64,000 nucleotides of DNA from Saccharomonospora sp. CUA-673 (GTDB lineage Bacteria; Actinomycetota; Actinomycetes; Mycobacteriales; Pseudonocardiaceae). Below are positions 1 through 7,891 of the stretch, one piece after another. The first letter of the stretch is position 1; each line of letters begins with the position of its first letter. Location of the stretch: contig NZ_MKKE01000033.1 in the NCBI RefSeq assembly GCF_001942305.1, positions 186,001 through 250,000 on the forward strand. Direction: 5' to 3'. The notes beneath the pieces were generated by a model. The model ran no database searches, was not told the origin of the DNA, and saw only the letters and a program-made list of their open reading frames with translations. The position numbers and the translations under genes were made by a program.

Positions 1-2
1 AC

Positions 3-524
3 GGCCGATATCGCGACGGCACCGCCGATGGCGGGAGCGACGACTCCTCCGCCGACGACGGCGCCGACCGGGCGGACCGCGGCCGCGGCGGGGTCGGGTT
101 CGACGACGACCCCGGCGTCGGCAACGCGGGCGGGGTCGACGAGCTGCGCCGTCCGGAGGACGACCGTCCGGAAACCACCGCCCGGGATGCCCAGCCGAAC
201 GAACCGGGCTGGCGGGACAATCCGATCGCCTGGGACGAGACGATGTTCGGCCCCGCGCCGGGCGATCCGAACGACCCCGAGGACCGCTTCGTCCCGCCCG
301 AACCGCCGCCGCTGCCCACACCGCGCAAGGGCGCGTTCCTGATCCTGATGCTGTTCGTACTGGGCGTGCTGCTGTTGATCACGCCGTCGCTGCTGGGCAT
401 GGCGGCGGGCATCGCGACCCCGCTCGGCATGCTGTCACTGGCGGCCGGCCTCGCGCTGCTCCTACTGCGGGTGCGCCAGGGCCCGCCGCCCGGCGCCGAC
501 CCCAACAACGGCGCCCAGGTGTGA
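3..524 (+). CDS. C-terminal part of a membrane protein of unknown function (5' end outside window)
   Basis: The frame is open from the window edge to a TGA, so only the C-terminal ~173 residues are seen. The visible N-terminal ~105 residues are Asp/Gly/Arg-rich and probably disordered and cytoplasmic. They are followed by a Pro-rich linker and two hydrophobic segments (one around LILMLFVLGVLLLI, the next ending ALLLLR), then a short polar tail. This looks like a small two-helix membrane protein with a long acidic soluble region. No catalytic motif is visible. It converges on the NUDIX gene across a short hairpin. I do not recognise the family. Coding is supported by codon-position GC bias and by the hydrophobic pattern. 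Confidence 0.6.
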   Translation, partial: GRYRDGTADGGSDDSSADDGADRADRGRGGVGFDDDPGVGNAGGVDELRRPEDDRPETTARDAQPNEPGWRDNPIAWDETMFGPAPGDPNDPEDRFVPPEPPPLPTPRKGAFLILMLFVLGVLLLITPSLLGMAAGIATPLGMLSLAAGLALLLLRVRQGPPPGADPNNGAQV

Positions 525-554
525 ACACGCAGCGCTGATCAAGCCGGTCTGATC

Positions 555-573
555 AACCCGGCCGGGCCGGGTT
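555..573. terminator. Hairpin between convergent genes
   Basis: AACCCGGC, three-base loop, GCCGGGTT: a perfect 8-bp stem lying 31 bp after the stop of the membrane-protein gene and overlapping the stop codon of the convergent NUDIX gene. There is no T-run, which is usual for actinobacterial terminators. It could work on both strands. Confidence 0.5.
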
Positions 574-1360
574 ACGGGTAGTTCTCGAGCAGGCGGCGCA
601 ACCGTGCGGGGTCGAGCACCGCGTCGGCGTCCTCGACGGGGTCGGCGCTCACCAGCACGAGATGGTCGCGCGGCCGCTGGGCGCGCAGCGCCCGCACCGA
701 TGCGGCGAGCTCGGCGGCCCCCGGGTCGGCGGTCAGCTCCACGCGTGGCCACCACGTCCAGTGTTCGGCCCCCGGCAGCCCGTCCAGACCGATGTCGCTG
801 GCGCGCACGCCCACGCGCGCGAGCCCGTCCAACCGCTCCCGCCCGACAGCGTCCCGACCCATGCCGTCCTGGCCCGTGCCGACGATCAGCACGAGTTCAC
901 GGTCGAGCTGGGCCCGCAGGTCGGGCCAGGCCGCGGCGAAACCGGCGTGCAGCGGGTATCCGTCGACGTCGGCCGGTGCGACCCACCGCAGCGCCATGCT
1001 CTCGGCGTTGGTGACACGGGGTTCGACCGCTCCGGCCGAGGCCGCCAACGTCGCCAGCACGGTGGTGTAGCGCCAGGTGCCGTGGTCGTCGGCGCGCTGG
1101 GCGAGCACGCGGAACGCCTCGCCGGGAACGGCGGTCTCCTCCTCGGTCTCGCGGGCCGCCGCCTGGGCCGACGTCTCGTCGAACTGGACCGCACCACCGG
1201 GCAGCGCCCACGATCCGCCCTGATGCGTCCAGCCGGCGCGGTGTTGGAGCAGCACGCCGCGGCGGGGGTCGGTCAGCAGCAGTCCGGCCGCGCCGAACAG
1301 ACCCCAGTGCCGTTGACCGCACGCACACGCGACGAACCCGTCGCCGTCACCGACCAGCAT
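572..1360 (-). CDS. NUDIX hydrolase
   Basis: 262 aa. Residues ~20-150 form a NUDIX fold with the Nudix box starting GAVQFDE and continuing RETEEETAV. This matches Gx5Ex7REUxEExGU except Thr at the hydrophobic U position and Ala for the last Gly. The RETEEE glutamates bind the divalent metal, so hydrolysis of a nucleoside-diphosphate-linked substrate is expected; the substrate cannot be told. The N-terminus (CACGQRHWG) is typical of actinobacterial 'NUDIX with N-terminal extension' proteins. The ~110 residues after the domain are unassigned and contain a second conserved-looking stretch (LVLIVGTGQDGMGRD). It starts 9 bp after the ROK kinase stop, so the two are probably co-transcribed. Confidence 0.85.
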   Translation of the reverse strand: MLVGDGDGFVACACGQRHWGLFGAAGLLLTDPRRGVLLQHRAGWTHQGGSWALPGGAVQFDETSAQAAARETEEETAVPGEAFRVLAQRADDHGTWRYTTVLATLAASAGAVEPRVTNAESMALRWVAPADVDGYPLHAGFAAAWPDLRAQLDRELVLIVGTGQDGMGRDAVGRERLDGLARVGVRASDIGLDGLPGAEHWTWWPRVELTADPGAAELAASVRALRAQRPRDHLVLVSADPVEDADAVLDPARLRRLLENYP

Positions 1361-1369
1361 CGCCCGAAT

Positions 1370-2346
1370 CTATCGCCTCGCACCGGGTGCACCGGAAGAG
1401 CCGATCGCGGGTGCTTCGGCGGCCAGGGTCGCGACGCCCACGATGGCGGCCTCGTCGCCGAGCTGGGCGGTGCGGATCCGGGCCAGCGGCCGGCGTTTGC
1501 CACCGGTGACCGACCGCATGTACACCTCGCGCGCGTCGTCCAGGAACAGCGGCGCCGATTCGGACACCCCGCCCCCGATGACGATGATCTCGGGGTCGTA
1601 GACGTCGGCGACCAGCGCTAGCCCCTCGCCGAGCCAGCGGGCCAGATCGGCCATCGCCATCCGTGCCAGCGGATCGCCGTCACGGGCGCCGCGGCGACGC
1701 GGCGGCCGGTGACGGCGTCCGGGTTGGACGCCGCCTCGCGGGCGAGCACGGTGGACCGCCCCGGCCGGGTGGCCAGCAGTTCGACGGCGGTGGCGGCGAG
1801 GGCGGTGCCGCTGCAGTACCGCTCCCAGCAGCCGGCCTTGCCGCAGGGGCAGGTGCGCCCGCCGGGCACGAGGCACAGGTGGCCGAGTTCGGGGGCGACG
1901 CCGTGGGCGCCGCGGAACAGTTCGCCGTTCAGCAGCAGCCCGGCGCCGATGCCGGTGCCGAGAGCGACGAACGCGCCGACGCGGCAGCCGCGGGCGGCAC
2001 CGAAGCGGTACTCGGCGAACGTGGCGGCATTGGCGTCGTGTTCGAGGGTGACGGGCAACGCGACGCGGCGGGCGATGCGGTCGGCGACGTCGGCGTCGCG
2101 CCACGGCAGGTGCGGGGCGAAGATGACGGTGCGGCGGTCGTGGCCGACGAACCCGGCCACGGCGAGGCCGACGACGTCGACGTCGTGCCGGGCGCGCAGT
2201 TCGGCGACGACGCCGGCGACGGCCTCCTCGAGGGCGGCCTCGCTGCGGGGTGTGGCGGTGCGGGCGGTGTCCAGCAGGCCGCCGGAGGCATCGACGACCC
2301 CGGCGCGCACGCTCGTGCCGCCGACGTCGATGCCGATCGCCACCAC
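1370..2346 (-). CDS. ROK-family glucokinase, interrupted by one frameshift
   Basis: Reads as a complete ROK sugar kinase in two frames: residues 1-~218 from 2346, and the C-terminal ~106 residues in the next frame from about 1688. One lost base in the C/G-rich tract near 1688 restores VTGRRVAAAARDGDPLARM. The N-terminal ATP site is GIDVGGTSVRAGVV. The catalytic Asp lies in EHDANAA and a second phosphate loop is LGTGIGAGLL. The ROK zinc motif is present as ELGH followed by CPCGKAGCWE. The expected role is glucose phosphorylation by ATP or polyphosphate, so sugar entry to glycolysis and possibly carbon control as for Streptomyces GlkA. The same neighbourhood (SRPBCC, ArsA-like ATPase) is common in actinobacteria. 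The break is most likely a sequencing error. Confidence 0.85.
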
Positions 2347-2404
2347 TGCCGCTGCTCCCCTGTCGTCCCGACTCGCCTGTCCGCCCCGGCCCCTGCGCGG
2401 CCGA

Positions 2405-2944
2405 CTACTGGGTTTCCCAGTGGTCGCGGCGGCGCACCGTGACCTTGTGGACGCGTCGGCCCGTACCCGGCGTGTCGGAGGCGCCCGCGGTCGCGGGGTC
2501 CGGCTGCGGTCGGGTGGCCTGTTCCGGGACCGGGCCGGGCCGCGAGGTCGGCCGGTAGCCGGGCATGTGCACGCCCTCCTCGGGCTGCCACCGATCGGCG
2601 AGGACGGCGCGCAGCAGCGCGATCACCTGAGCGGCCTGTTCGAGCACCCGGGCGGCGATCTCCGGCGCCTCGCCGCGCACCACCGAGATCACTGCGCACA
2701 GCGGGCACCACGAGCACGCCGATCCGGTTCCCGCGTCGTCCTCGGCCGCGGATCCGCCGTCGGGGGCGGGGCAGGACGTCGGGTCGCCGCCACCGTGCCC
2801 CGCGGCGAACAGGCCCCGCAACCACGGTTCGGCGCGTTCGGTCACGAGGTCCACCAGCAGCCGGATCTCCTCGGCGAGCCGCGCGCTGTCCGCGCCGACG
2901 CCGGACGTGCCGGACGGGTCGGTGCCCTCGGTGCCGCCGCTCAT
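2405..2944 (-). CDS. Small Cys-containing conserved protein (Rv2183c-like position)
   Basis: 179 aa, starting at an ATG that overlaps the ArsA-like stop (ATGA), so translation is coupled. Residues ~15-85 are helical and contain CSWCPLCAVISVVRGE, a C-x2-C-x2-C cluster that could bind a metal or be redox active. The C-terminal half is Pro/Arg-rich and probably disordered, ending VHKVTVRRRDHWETQ. No enzyme motif is visible. Its place directly after the ArsA-like ATPase and SRPBCC gene matches the order Rv2185c-Rv2184c-Rv2183c in M. tuberculosis as I recall it. Function is unknown; a role with the ATPase is inferred from coupling only. Confidence 0.7.
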   Translation of the reverse strand: MSGGTEGTDPSGTSGVGADSARLAEEIRLLVDLVTERAEPWLRGLFAAGHGGGDPTSCPAPDGGSAAEDDAGTGSACSWCPLCAVISVVRGEAPEIAARVLEQAAQVIALLRAVLADRWQPEEGVHMPGYRPTSRPGPVPEQATRPQPDPATAGASDTPGTGRRVHKVTVRRRDHWETQ

Positions 2945-4122
2945 GAGTCGGTTCCCTCCAGGTGCACGAGTACGCCGCGCGAGTCGGATTCGGCATCGGT
3001 GATCCGGCAGGCGCGCAGTGGTTCGGGCAGCGCGATCAGCCTGCGGACGCCGTCGACGGTGATCGCGAGGTCGTCGTCGACCCGCGCGAGGTCGACCACG
3101 CTGTCCCGGGCGAGCGGCACTGCCACCCGGAGTTGGTACCCGACATCGGTGGCGGACATCCGCAACAACGGCGCGAGATTGGTGTCGTCGGCCTCCCCGG
3201 CCCCGTCGACCCCGCCGCCGGCGCCCAGCGGATCGGACGAACCGTACAGCTCGTCGGCGATCGCGTGAAGGGCGGCCAGGCCCACGGGTTCGGCGGCCCG
3301 GTGCTCGACGGTGCGGAGCCGTTCGGCGGCGGAGCCGAATCCGGACCGTTCGAGCTCGCCGAGCACCGTCTCCTGCTGCGCGCGCCGGGTGCGCACCCAG
3401 GCGGCGGCCGGGCCGCGCCACCAGCCGGGCGCGGGCATGACGCGGTTGGCGATCATGCCGTCGACGCGGATGCCGCGCAGCGCCAGCGCGGTGAGGGTCC
3501 GGCGGGTCTCGGCGACGACGACGCGTTCCGGGGTGAACACGAGCCGGACGCTGGTGCGGGCCGGGTCGGCGAGCAGGTCCTTCAGCGATCCGGTGCGCGC
3601 GGCCAGTGCCTGGAGGGACTGGGCGAGGCCGGAGCGTTTCGTCAGCGGTCCGGGCATGCGCGCGAGGTAGCCGCTGACGGCGTCGGGCAGGGCCAGCAGC
3701 CGCAGCGTCTCGGCGGTGGGGCCGCAGTCGACGACGACGGTGTCCCAGCGCCCGCCCGTGGCCAGGCGCTGCACCTCGGTGAGCGCGAGCAGTTCGTCGA
3801 CGCCGGGCAGGACGGTCAGTTCCTCGGCCTCGAGTCCGTCGAGGCCGGCGCCGCGCACGAGCGCACTGCGAAGTTGGGTGCGGACCTCGTCCCAGCTGTC
3901 GTCGGCCAGGGCGCGCACGTCGAGCTGCGCCCCGTGCAGGCCGTCGGCGACCTCGACGGGTTCGTGGCCGAGCGGGACGTCGACGGCGTCGGCGAGCGAG
4001 TGCGCAGGGTCGGTGGACACGACGAGTGTCCTGCTGCCCCGGCGCGCGAGCGCGGCGCCGGTCGCGGCGGCCAGCGTGGTCTTGCCGACGCCGCCTTTTC
4101 CGGTGAGCAGCAGCAGCCGCAC
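2941..4122 (-). CDS. ArsA/Get3-like P-loop ATPase
   Basis: 393 aa from a GTG five bases after the SRPBCC stop. The N-terminus reads VRLLLLTGKGGVGKTTLAAA, a deviant Walker A with the signature Lys typical of ArsA/MinD/Get3 ATPases. It is followed by VSTDPAHSLADA (ArsA switch I) and VVVDCGPTAETLRLLALPD (Walker B/switch II). The C-terminal domain ends VLVHLEGTDS. The family couples ATP-driven dimer changes to delivery or release of a client. The usual ArsA arsenite Cys residues and duplicated second half are absent, so arsenite export is unlikely. It corresponds by position to Rv2184c. It forms a tight operon with the SRPBCC gene upstream and the small Cys protein downstream. Confidence 0.85.
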   Translation of the reverse strand: MRLLLLTGKGGVGKTTLAAATGAALARRGSRTLVVSTDPAHSLADAVDVPLGHEPVEVADGLHGAQLDVRALADDSWDEVRTQLRSALVRGAGLDGLEAEELTVLPGVDELLALTEVQRLATGGRWDTVVVDCGPTAETLRLLALPDAVSGYLARMPGPLTKRSGLAQSLQALAARTGSLKDLLADPARTSVRLVFTPERVVVAETRRTLTALALRGIRVDGMIANRVMPAPGWWRGPAAAWVRTRRAQQETVLGELERSGFGSAAERLRTVEHRAAEPVGLAALHAIADELYGSSDPLGAGGGVDGAGEADDTNLAPLLRMSATDVGYQLRVAVPLARDSVVDLARVDDDLAITVDGVRRLIALPEPLRACRITDAESDSRGVLVHLEGTDS

Positions 4123-4127
4123 GCGCC

Positions 4128-4571
4128 TCAGCCCTTGACCTCGACGCGCTTCTTGAGCTCCTTCAGCGCCGTATCCATGATCATCTTCTCGGCTTTGCGG
4201 CGCAGCATCCCGATCATCGGCAGGGCCAGCTCGACCGACAGCGTGTACGTCACGCGGGTACCGCCGCCGGGCAGCGGCTCGAGCGCGTAGCTGCCGTTCT
4301 GGGCCTTCTGCATCTGCCCCTTGACGAGGTGCCAGCTCACCGCCAGGCCGTCGTCGGCCCAGTCGTACTCGAGCGTGTAGACGTCCTTGACCGGCCCCGA
4401 GTCGAGCGTGAAGCGCACCTGCGACGCCCTGCCCTGCTCGTCGGACTCGAGCACCTCGGTCTGCTGCACCGCCTTGGCCCATTCCGGATAGGCGGGCAGA
4501 TCGGCGATGACGGCCATGATCCGCTCGGGAGCGGCATCGACCTCGATGGACTGCGTGGACTGGTCGGCCAT
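4128..4571 (-). CDS. SRPBCC (START-like/cyclase-dehydrase) lipid-binding-fold protein
   Basis: 147 aa. It starts MADQSTQSIEVDAAPERIMAVIADLPAYPEWAKAV, the classic opening of the SRPBCC fold: strand, then two short helices ending in YPxW. It continues as an antiparallel sheet and ends with a long amphipathic C-terminal helix (MIMDTALKELKKRVEVKG). It is the expected size of the mycobacterial Rv2185c protein and has the same neighbours. The fold makes a hydrophobic cavity for a lipid or polyketide-like ligand; no catalytic residues can be named. The next gene, an ArsA-like ATPase, starts 5 bp after its stop, so ligand delivery by the pair is a reasonable guess but only a guess. Confidence 0.85.
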   Translation of the reverse strand: MADQSTQSIEVDAAPERIMAVIADLPAYPEWAKAVQQTEVLESDEQGRASQVRFTLDSGPVKDVYTLEYDWADDGLAVSWHLVKGQMQKAQNGSYALEPLPGGGTRVTYTLSVELALPMIGMLRRKAEKMIMDTALKELKKRVEVKG

Positions 4572-4598
4572 GGCGCTAGAGCGTAGCGTTCACGCGCC

Positions 4599-5387
4599 TC
4601 ACCATCGCAGCACGTAGGGGCGTGCCGTCTTCTGGAAGTGGCCGACGTTGCGGCATTCGGTCAGCCCGACGCGCAGTGCGGAGGTCAACGGCTGATGGAC
4701 GTGGCCGAACAGTGCCCAGCGCGGCTGCTCGGCGGTGATCAACTCGGCGAGTGCGGCCGAGCCGACCTCGCCCCGCCGCGCGACGACGTCGTAGGTCAGT
4801 TCGGGCAGCGCAGGCGGGATGTGACTGCAGACGACGTCGACCGCGCCGAGCCCGGCGACCGCGGCGTCGAAGTCCTCGCGGGTGCGCAGGTAGGGGCGCC
4901 AGGCCTGGTCGGTGCGGGGTGTCGCGCCGTCGGGCAGGACGGCGCCGCCGACGAAACCGAATCGCAACCCGCCGATGTCGCAGGTCTTGCCGTCGACGAA
5001 GTGCAGCCCGGGGGCCTCGAACTCTGGCCACAGCGCGGGCGCGTCGACGTTGCCGGGGATGGCGTAGGTCGGTGCGGGCAGGGCGGCGAACAGGCGAGTG
5101 TACTGCTCGCGCACGGCCTCGTCGATCGCCGCGCGCGGGTCGTCCAGGCCGCCCCACAGGCGTTTCGACAGTTCACGCAGCTCGCCGCGGCGGCCCTCGC
5201 GGCGCAGGGTGGCGAACCGGGCGACGTTCTCGGCGCCGAACAGCGCACCCAGGATGCCGCCGCCGTGTTCGTGGTAGTCGACGAAGTCGATCAGGTCGCC
5301 GAGGACGACGAGCGCGTCGGCGCCATCACCCGCCCGGGCGAGTGCCTCGGCATTGCCGTGCACGTCGGAGACCACGTGAACCCGCAC
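4599..5387 (-). CDS. Calcineurin-like metallophosphoesterase
   Basis: 262 aa. All five blocks of a binuclear metallophosphoesterase are visible in order: SDVHGN (DxH), VLGDLID (GD), IPGNVDAP (GNxD, in place of the usual GNHD/E), CSHIPP (H) and FGHVH (GHxH). The protein should bind two Mn/Fe-type metal ions and hydrolyse phosphodiesters or phosphomonoesters; the substrate is unknown. It lies 4 bp downstream of where the next minus-strand gene stops (the SRPBCC gene at 5392) and 27 bp before the second SRPBCC gene. It therefore sits inside the Rv2186c-Rv2183c-like operon, where it appears to be an insertion relative to M. tuberculosis. Confidence 0.85.
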   Translation of the reverse strand: MRVHVVSDVHGNAEALARAGDGADALVVLGDLIDFVDYHEHGGGILGALFGAENVARFATLRREGRRGELRELSKRLWGGLDDPRAAIDEAVREQYTRLFAALPAPTYAIPGNVDAPALWPEFEAPGLHFVDGKTCDIGGLRFGFVGGAVLPDGATPRTDQAWRPYLRTREDFDAAVAGLGAVDVVCSHIPPALPELTYDVVARRGEVGSAALAELITAEQPRWALFGHVHQPLTSALRVGLTECRNVGHFQKTARPYVLRW

Positions 5388-5391
5388 ATGA

Positions 5392-5859
5392 TCACCCTAC
5401 CGAGCCGTGCGGAGGCGGATCCCCCGCGGCGCGGCCGTCCTCCATCGTCGTCTTGAGTTCCAGGGCGATCGCCTTGGCCGCACGGGCCCGCCGGTCGAAC
5501 TCGCGACGCAGTCCGGCAGGCGAGAGCGGGGGTCCGGCGGGGGTGGCGCGCAGGAAGTAGTGCAGCATCGTGCCGTCGAGCACCGGCTCGAGCCACACCT
5601 CCATCGTGCCCACCAGAGCACCCCGCACGGTCCAGCGAAGTCCCTGGTCACCGCGGTCGGTGTAGACATCGAGTACCAAATCGGGCCAATATCTACGCCA
5701 CGACGCCGGGTCCGCGAAGACCGTCGCCAACGAACTTGGCGGCACGGTCAGGAAGGTCTCGTCGACGATGTCGAGCGCGGGCCCGAGCGCTGGCTCGGCA
5801 GGAGAACCGGTCACGGTTGCGAAATGATATGCGCATCGCAACAGCCCCCACCCACCCAT
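5392..5859 (-). CDS. SRPBCC polyketide cyclase/dehydrase-like protein (Rv2186c-like position)
   Basis: Up to 155 aa. The region IVDETFLTVPPSSLATVFADPASWRRYWPDL is a typical SRPBCC N-terminus. The middle is rich in beta strand (GLRWTVRGALVGTMEVWLEPVLDGTMLHYFLRA) and the C-terminal helix is FDRRARAAKAIALELKTTME. The start is uncertain: the ATG at 5859 lacks a Shine-Dalgarno sequence, and a GTG at 5814 would give 140 aa beginning just before the domain. The gene is divergent from the acyl-CoA ligase, as Rv2186c is from Rv2187 (fadD15). A lipid-related role is inferred from fold and neighbours. Confidence 0.75.
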   Translation of the reverse strand: MGGWGLLRCAYHFATVTGSPAEPALGPALDIVDETFLTVPPSSLATVFADPASWRRYWPDLVLDVYTDRGDQGLRWTVRGALVGTMEVWLEPVLDGTMLHYFLRATPAGPPLSPAGLRREFDRRARAAKAIALELKTTMEDGRAAGDPPPHGSVG

Positions 5860-5885
5860 GGTGAATCGGGCGAACAGCAGCTAGG

Positions 5886-5910
5886 TTGACCGGCGAGTAA
5901 CAACGTTGTT
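5886..5910 (+). promoter_or_regulatory. Candidate control region of the fadD15-like gene
   Basis: A TTGACC hexamer (5886-5891) is followed by a 12-bp perfect palindrome AACAACGTTGTT (5899-5910), 25 bp upstream of the GTG start of the acyl-CoA ligase. The palindrome would lie between or over promoter elements and could be a repressor site. No good -10 hexamer is clear. Confidence 0.3.
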
Positions 5911-5935
5911 GAGTTTCGCCATTTCGGAGGTTGAC

Positions 5936-7729
5936 GTGCGCGAGTACAGCGCCCCAGCACTACGACCCATCGCCGACGACGAGAGCTCCTCGGATGTCGT
6001 GTGGGCCAATGCTGAACGATTCGGGGACACCGTCAGCTTCCGACGGCGAGTGGGTGGCTCCTGGCACGACGTGACGGCCCGCAAGTTCGCCGCCGAGGTC
6101 GGGGCCGTGGCCAAGGGCCTCATCGCATCCGGCATCGAGCAGGGCGACCGCGTCGGCCTGATGTCGAAGACGCGCTACGAGTGGACCCTGTTCGACTTCG
6201 CCATCTGGGCCGCCGGCGGCGTCACGGTGCCGATCTACGAGACGTCCTCGGCCGAGCAGATCCAGTGGATCCTGTCCGACTCGGGCGCCAAGGGCATCGT
6301 CGTGGAGACGACCGAGCACAGCGCCACCCTCGGTGAGGTCACCGAGCGGCTGCCCGAGCTGGCCCACAGCTGGCAGATCGAGGGCGACAAGGGTGCCGTC
6401 GCGGAGCTGACGTCCACCGGCTCGGAGGTCTCGGACGACGACCTGCAGGCCCGCCGCCGCGCGGTGAAGGCCGACGACGTCGCCACGATCTGTTACACCT
6501 CGGGCACGACGGGTCGCCCGAAGGGCGTCACGCTGACGCACCGCAACCTGCTGGCCGAGGTGCGCGCCGACATCGACGCGTTCCCGGACCTGATGAACGA
6601 CGGCAACTCCCTGCTGCTGTTCCTGCCGCTGGCGCACATCCTGGCGCGGGCGATCGCGCTGACGGCGTTCTCGTCGCGGGTGACCCTCGGCCACACCGAC
6701 ACCACGGACCTGGTCAACGACCTGGGCGCGTTCCGCCCGACGTTCGTGGTCGCGGTGCCGCGCGTGTTCGAGAAGGTCTACAACTCGGCCAAGCTCAAGG
6801 CGCACTCCGGCGGCAAGGGCAAGATCTTCGACGCCGCCGAGGCGACCGCCATCGAGTACAGCAAGGCGCTCGACGAGGGCAAGGTCGGCCTGCCGCTGAA
6901 GCTCAAGCACGCCGTCTTCTCGAAGCTGGTCTACAGCAAGCTGCAGGCCGCGCTCGGCAGCCGCTGCATCGCGGCCGTGTCCGGTGGCGCCCCGCTGGGT
7001 GCCCGCCTGGCGCACTTCTACCGCGGCATCGGCGTGCCGGTGTTCGAGGGCTACGGCCTCACCGAGACCTCCGCCGCGGCCGCGGTGAACACCCGCGACG
7101 CGTTCAAGGTCGGCACGGTCGGCCGCCCGGTGAAGGGCACCTCGGTGCGGATCGCCGACGACGGCGAGGTGCTGCTGTCCGGCGACATCGTGTTCAGCGA
7201 GTACTGGAAGAACAAGGAAGCCACCGACGAGTCGGTCAAGGACGGCTGGTTCCACACCGGCGACCTGGGCGAGCTCGACTCCGAGGGCTTCATCAAGATC
7301 ACGGGCCGCAAGAAGGAGATCATCGTGACGGCCGGCGGCAAGAACGTCGCCCCGTCCACGATGGAGGACGCCCTCAAGGCGAACCCGCTGATCAGCCAGG
7401 CGATGGTGGTCGGCGACCAGCGTCCGTACATCGGCGCGCTGGTGACGGTCGACGAGGAGTTCTTCCCGACGTGGAAGGAGCAGAACGGCAAGCCGGCCGA
7501 CGCGACGGTCGCCGATCTGGCCGACGACGAGAAGCTGCGGGCAGACATCCAGGCCGCGATCGACGAGGCCAACAAGCTCGTCTCGCAGGCCGAGGCGATC
7601 AAGAAGTTCTCGGTCCTGCCGAAGGACTTCACCGAGGCCGGCGGTGAGATCACCCCGAGCATGAAGCTCAAGCGCAACGTCGTCAGCAAGAACTACGCGA
7701 ACGACATCGACTCGCTCTACGCGAAGTAA
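5936..7729 (+). CDS. fadD15: Long-chain fatty-acid-CoA ligase (FadD15-like, AMP-forming)
   Basis: 597 aa from GTG 5936, chosen because GGAGG lies five bases upstream and the N-terminus (VREYSAPALRPIADD) matches the family; an earlier in-frame start at 5906 lacks this. It is an ANL-superfamily adenylating enzyme. The AMP-binding P-loop-like motif is YTSGTTGRPKGVTLTHRN and the A5 motif is GYGLTETSAAAA. The A7-A8 hinge is GWFHTGDLG then GRKKEIIVTAGGKNVAP. It should activate a long-chain fatty acid to acyl-AMP and then acyl-CoA in the cytoplasm. The neighbours match Rv2187 (fadD15) and its divergent Rv2186c-Rv2183c partners. A strong hairpin follows its stop. Confidence 0.92.
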   Translation: MREYSAPALRPIADDESSSDVVWANAERFGDTVSFRRRVGGSWHDVTARKFAAEVGAVAKGLIASGIEQGDRVGLMSKTRYEWTLFDFAIWAAGGVTVPIYETSSAEQIQWILSDSGAKGIVVETTEHSATLGEVTERLPELAHSWQIEGDKGAVAELTSTGSEVSDDDLQARRRAVKADDVATICYTSGTTGRPKGVTLTHRNLLAEVRADIDAFPDLMNDGNSLLLFLPLAHILARAIALTAFSSRVTLGHTDTTDLVNDLGAFRPTFVVAVPRVFEKVYNSAKLKAHSGGKGKIFDAAEATAIEYSKALDEGKVGLPLKLKHAVFSKLVYSKLQAALGSRCIAAVSGGAPLGARLAHFYRGIGVPVFEGYGLTETSAAAAVNTRDAFKVGTVGRPVKGTSVRIADDGEVLLSGDIVFSEYWKNKEATDESVKDGWFHTGDLGELDSEGFIKITGRKKEIIVTAGGKNVAPSTMEDALKANPLISQAMVVGDQRPYIGALVTVDEEFFPTWKEQNGKPADATVADLADDEKLRADIQAAIDEANKLVSQAEAIKKFSVLPKDFTEAGGEITPSMKLKRNVVSKNYANDIDSLYAK

Positions 7730-7742
7730 GTCCCGCGCACGC

Positions 7743-7783
7743 GAACGCCCCTGGCACCGAACCCCTCGGTGCCAGGGGCGTTC
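7743..7783. terminator. Strong bidirectional terminator hairpin
   Basis: A perfect 18-bp stem (7743-7760 with 7766-7783) around a 5-nt loop ACCCC. It starts 13 bp after the acyl-CoA ligase stop and lies about 110 bp beyond the convergent ftsI stop. It is GC-rich with no T-tract. Confidence 0.85.
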
Positions 7784-7891
7784 ACCGTTCCCGACCTCGT
7801 GCCACCGGGTGGGGGGTCAGACCTGTACGTCGAAGCCGAGGTCGACGTCGCACGCTGCCCGCCCACCACGGATGCCCGCGCCTCGGCGGGG

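Noticed and set aside
2941..4122. Arsenite-efflux ATPase
   Set aside because: Only a single ArsA half is present, without arsenite-binding Cys and without arsB/arsR neighbours.
5960..7255. Long open frame (431 codons) antisense to the acyl-CoA ligase
   Set aside because: A shadow of high-GC coding on the other strand: no motif, Arg/His/Asp/Val-rich, and fully covered by a gene with clear family motifs. Many similar antisense frames were dropped for the same reason.
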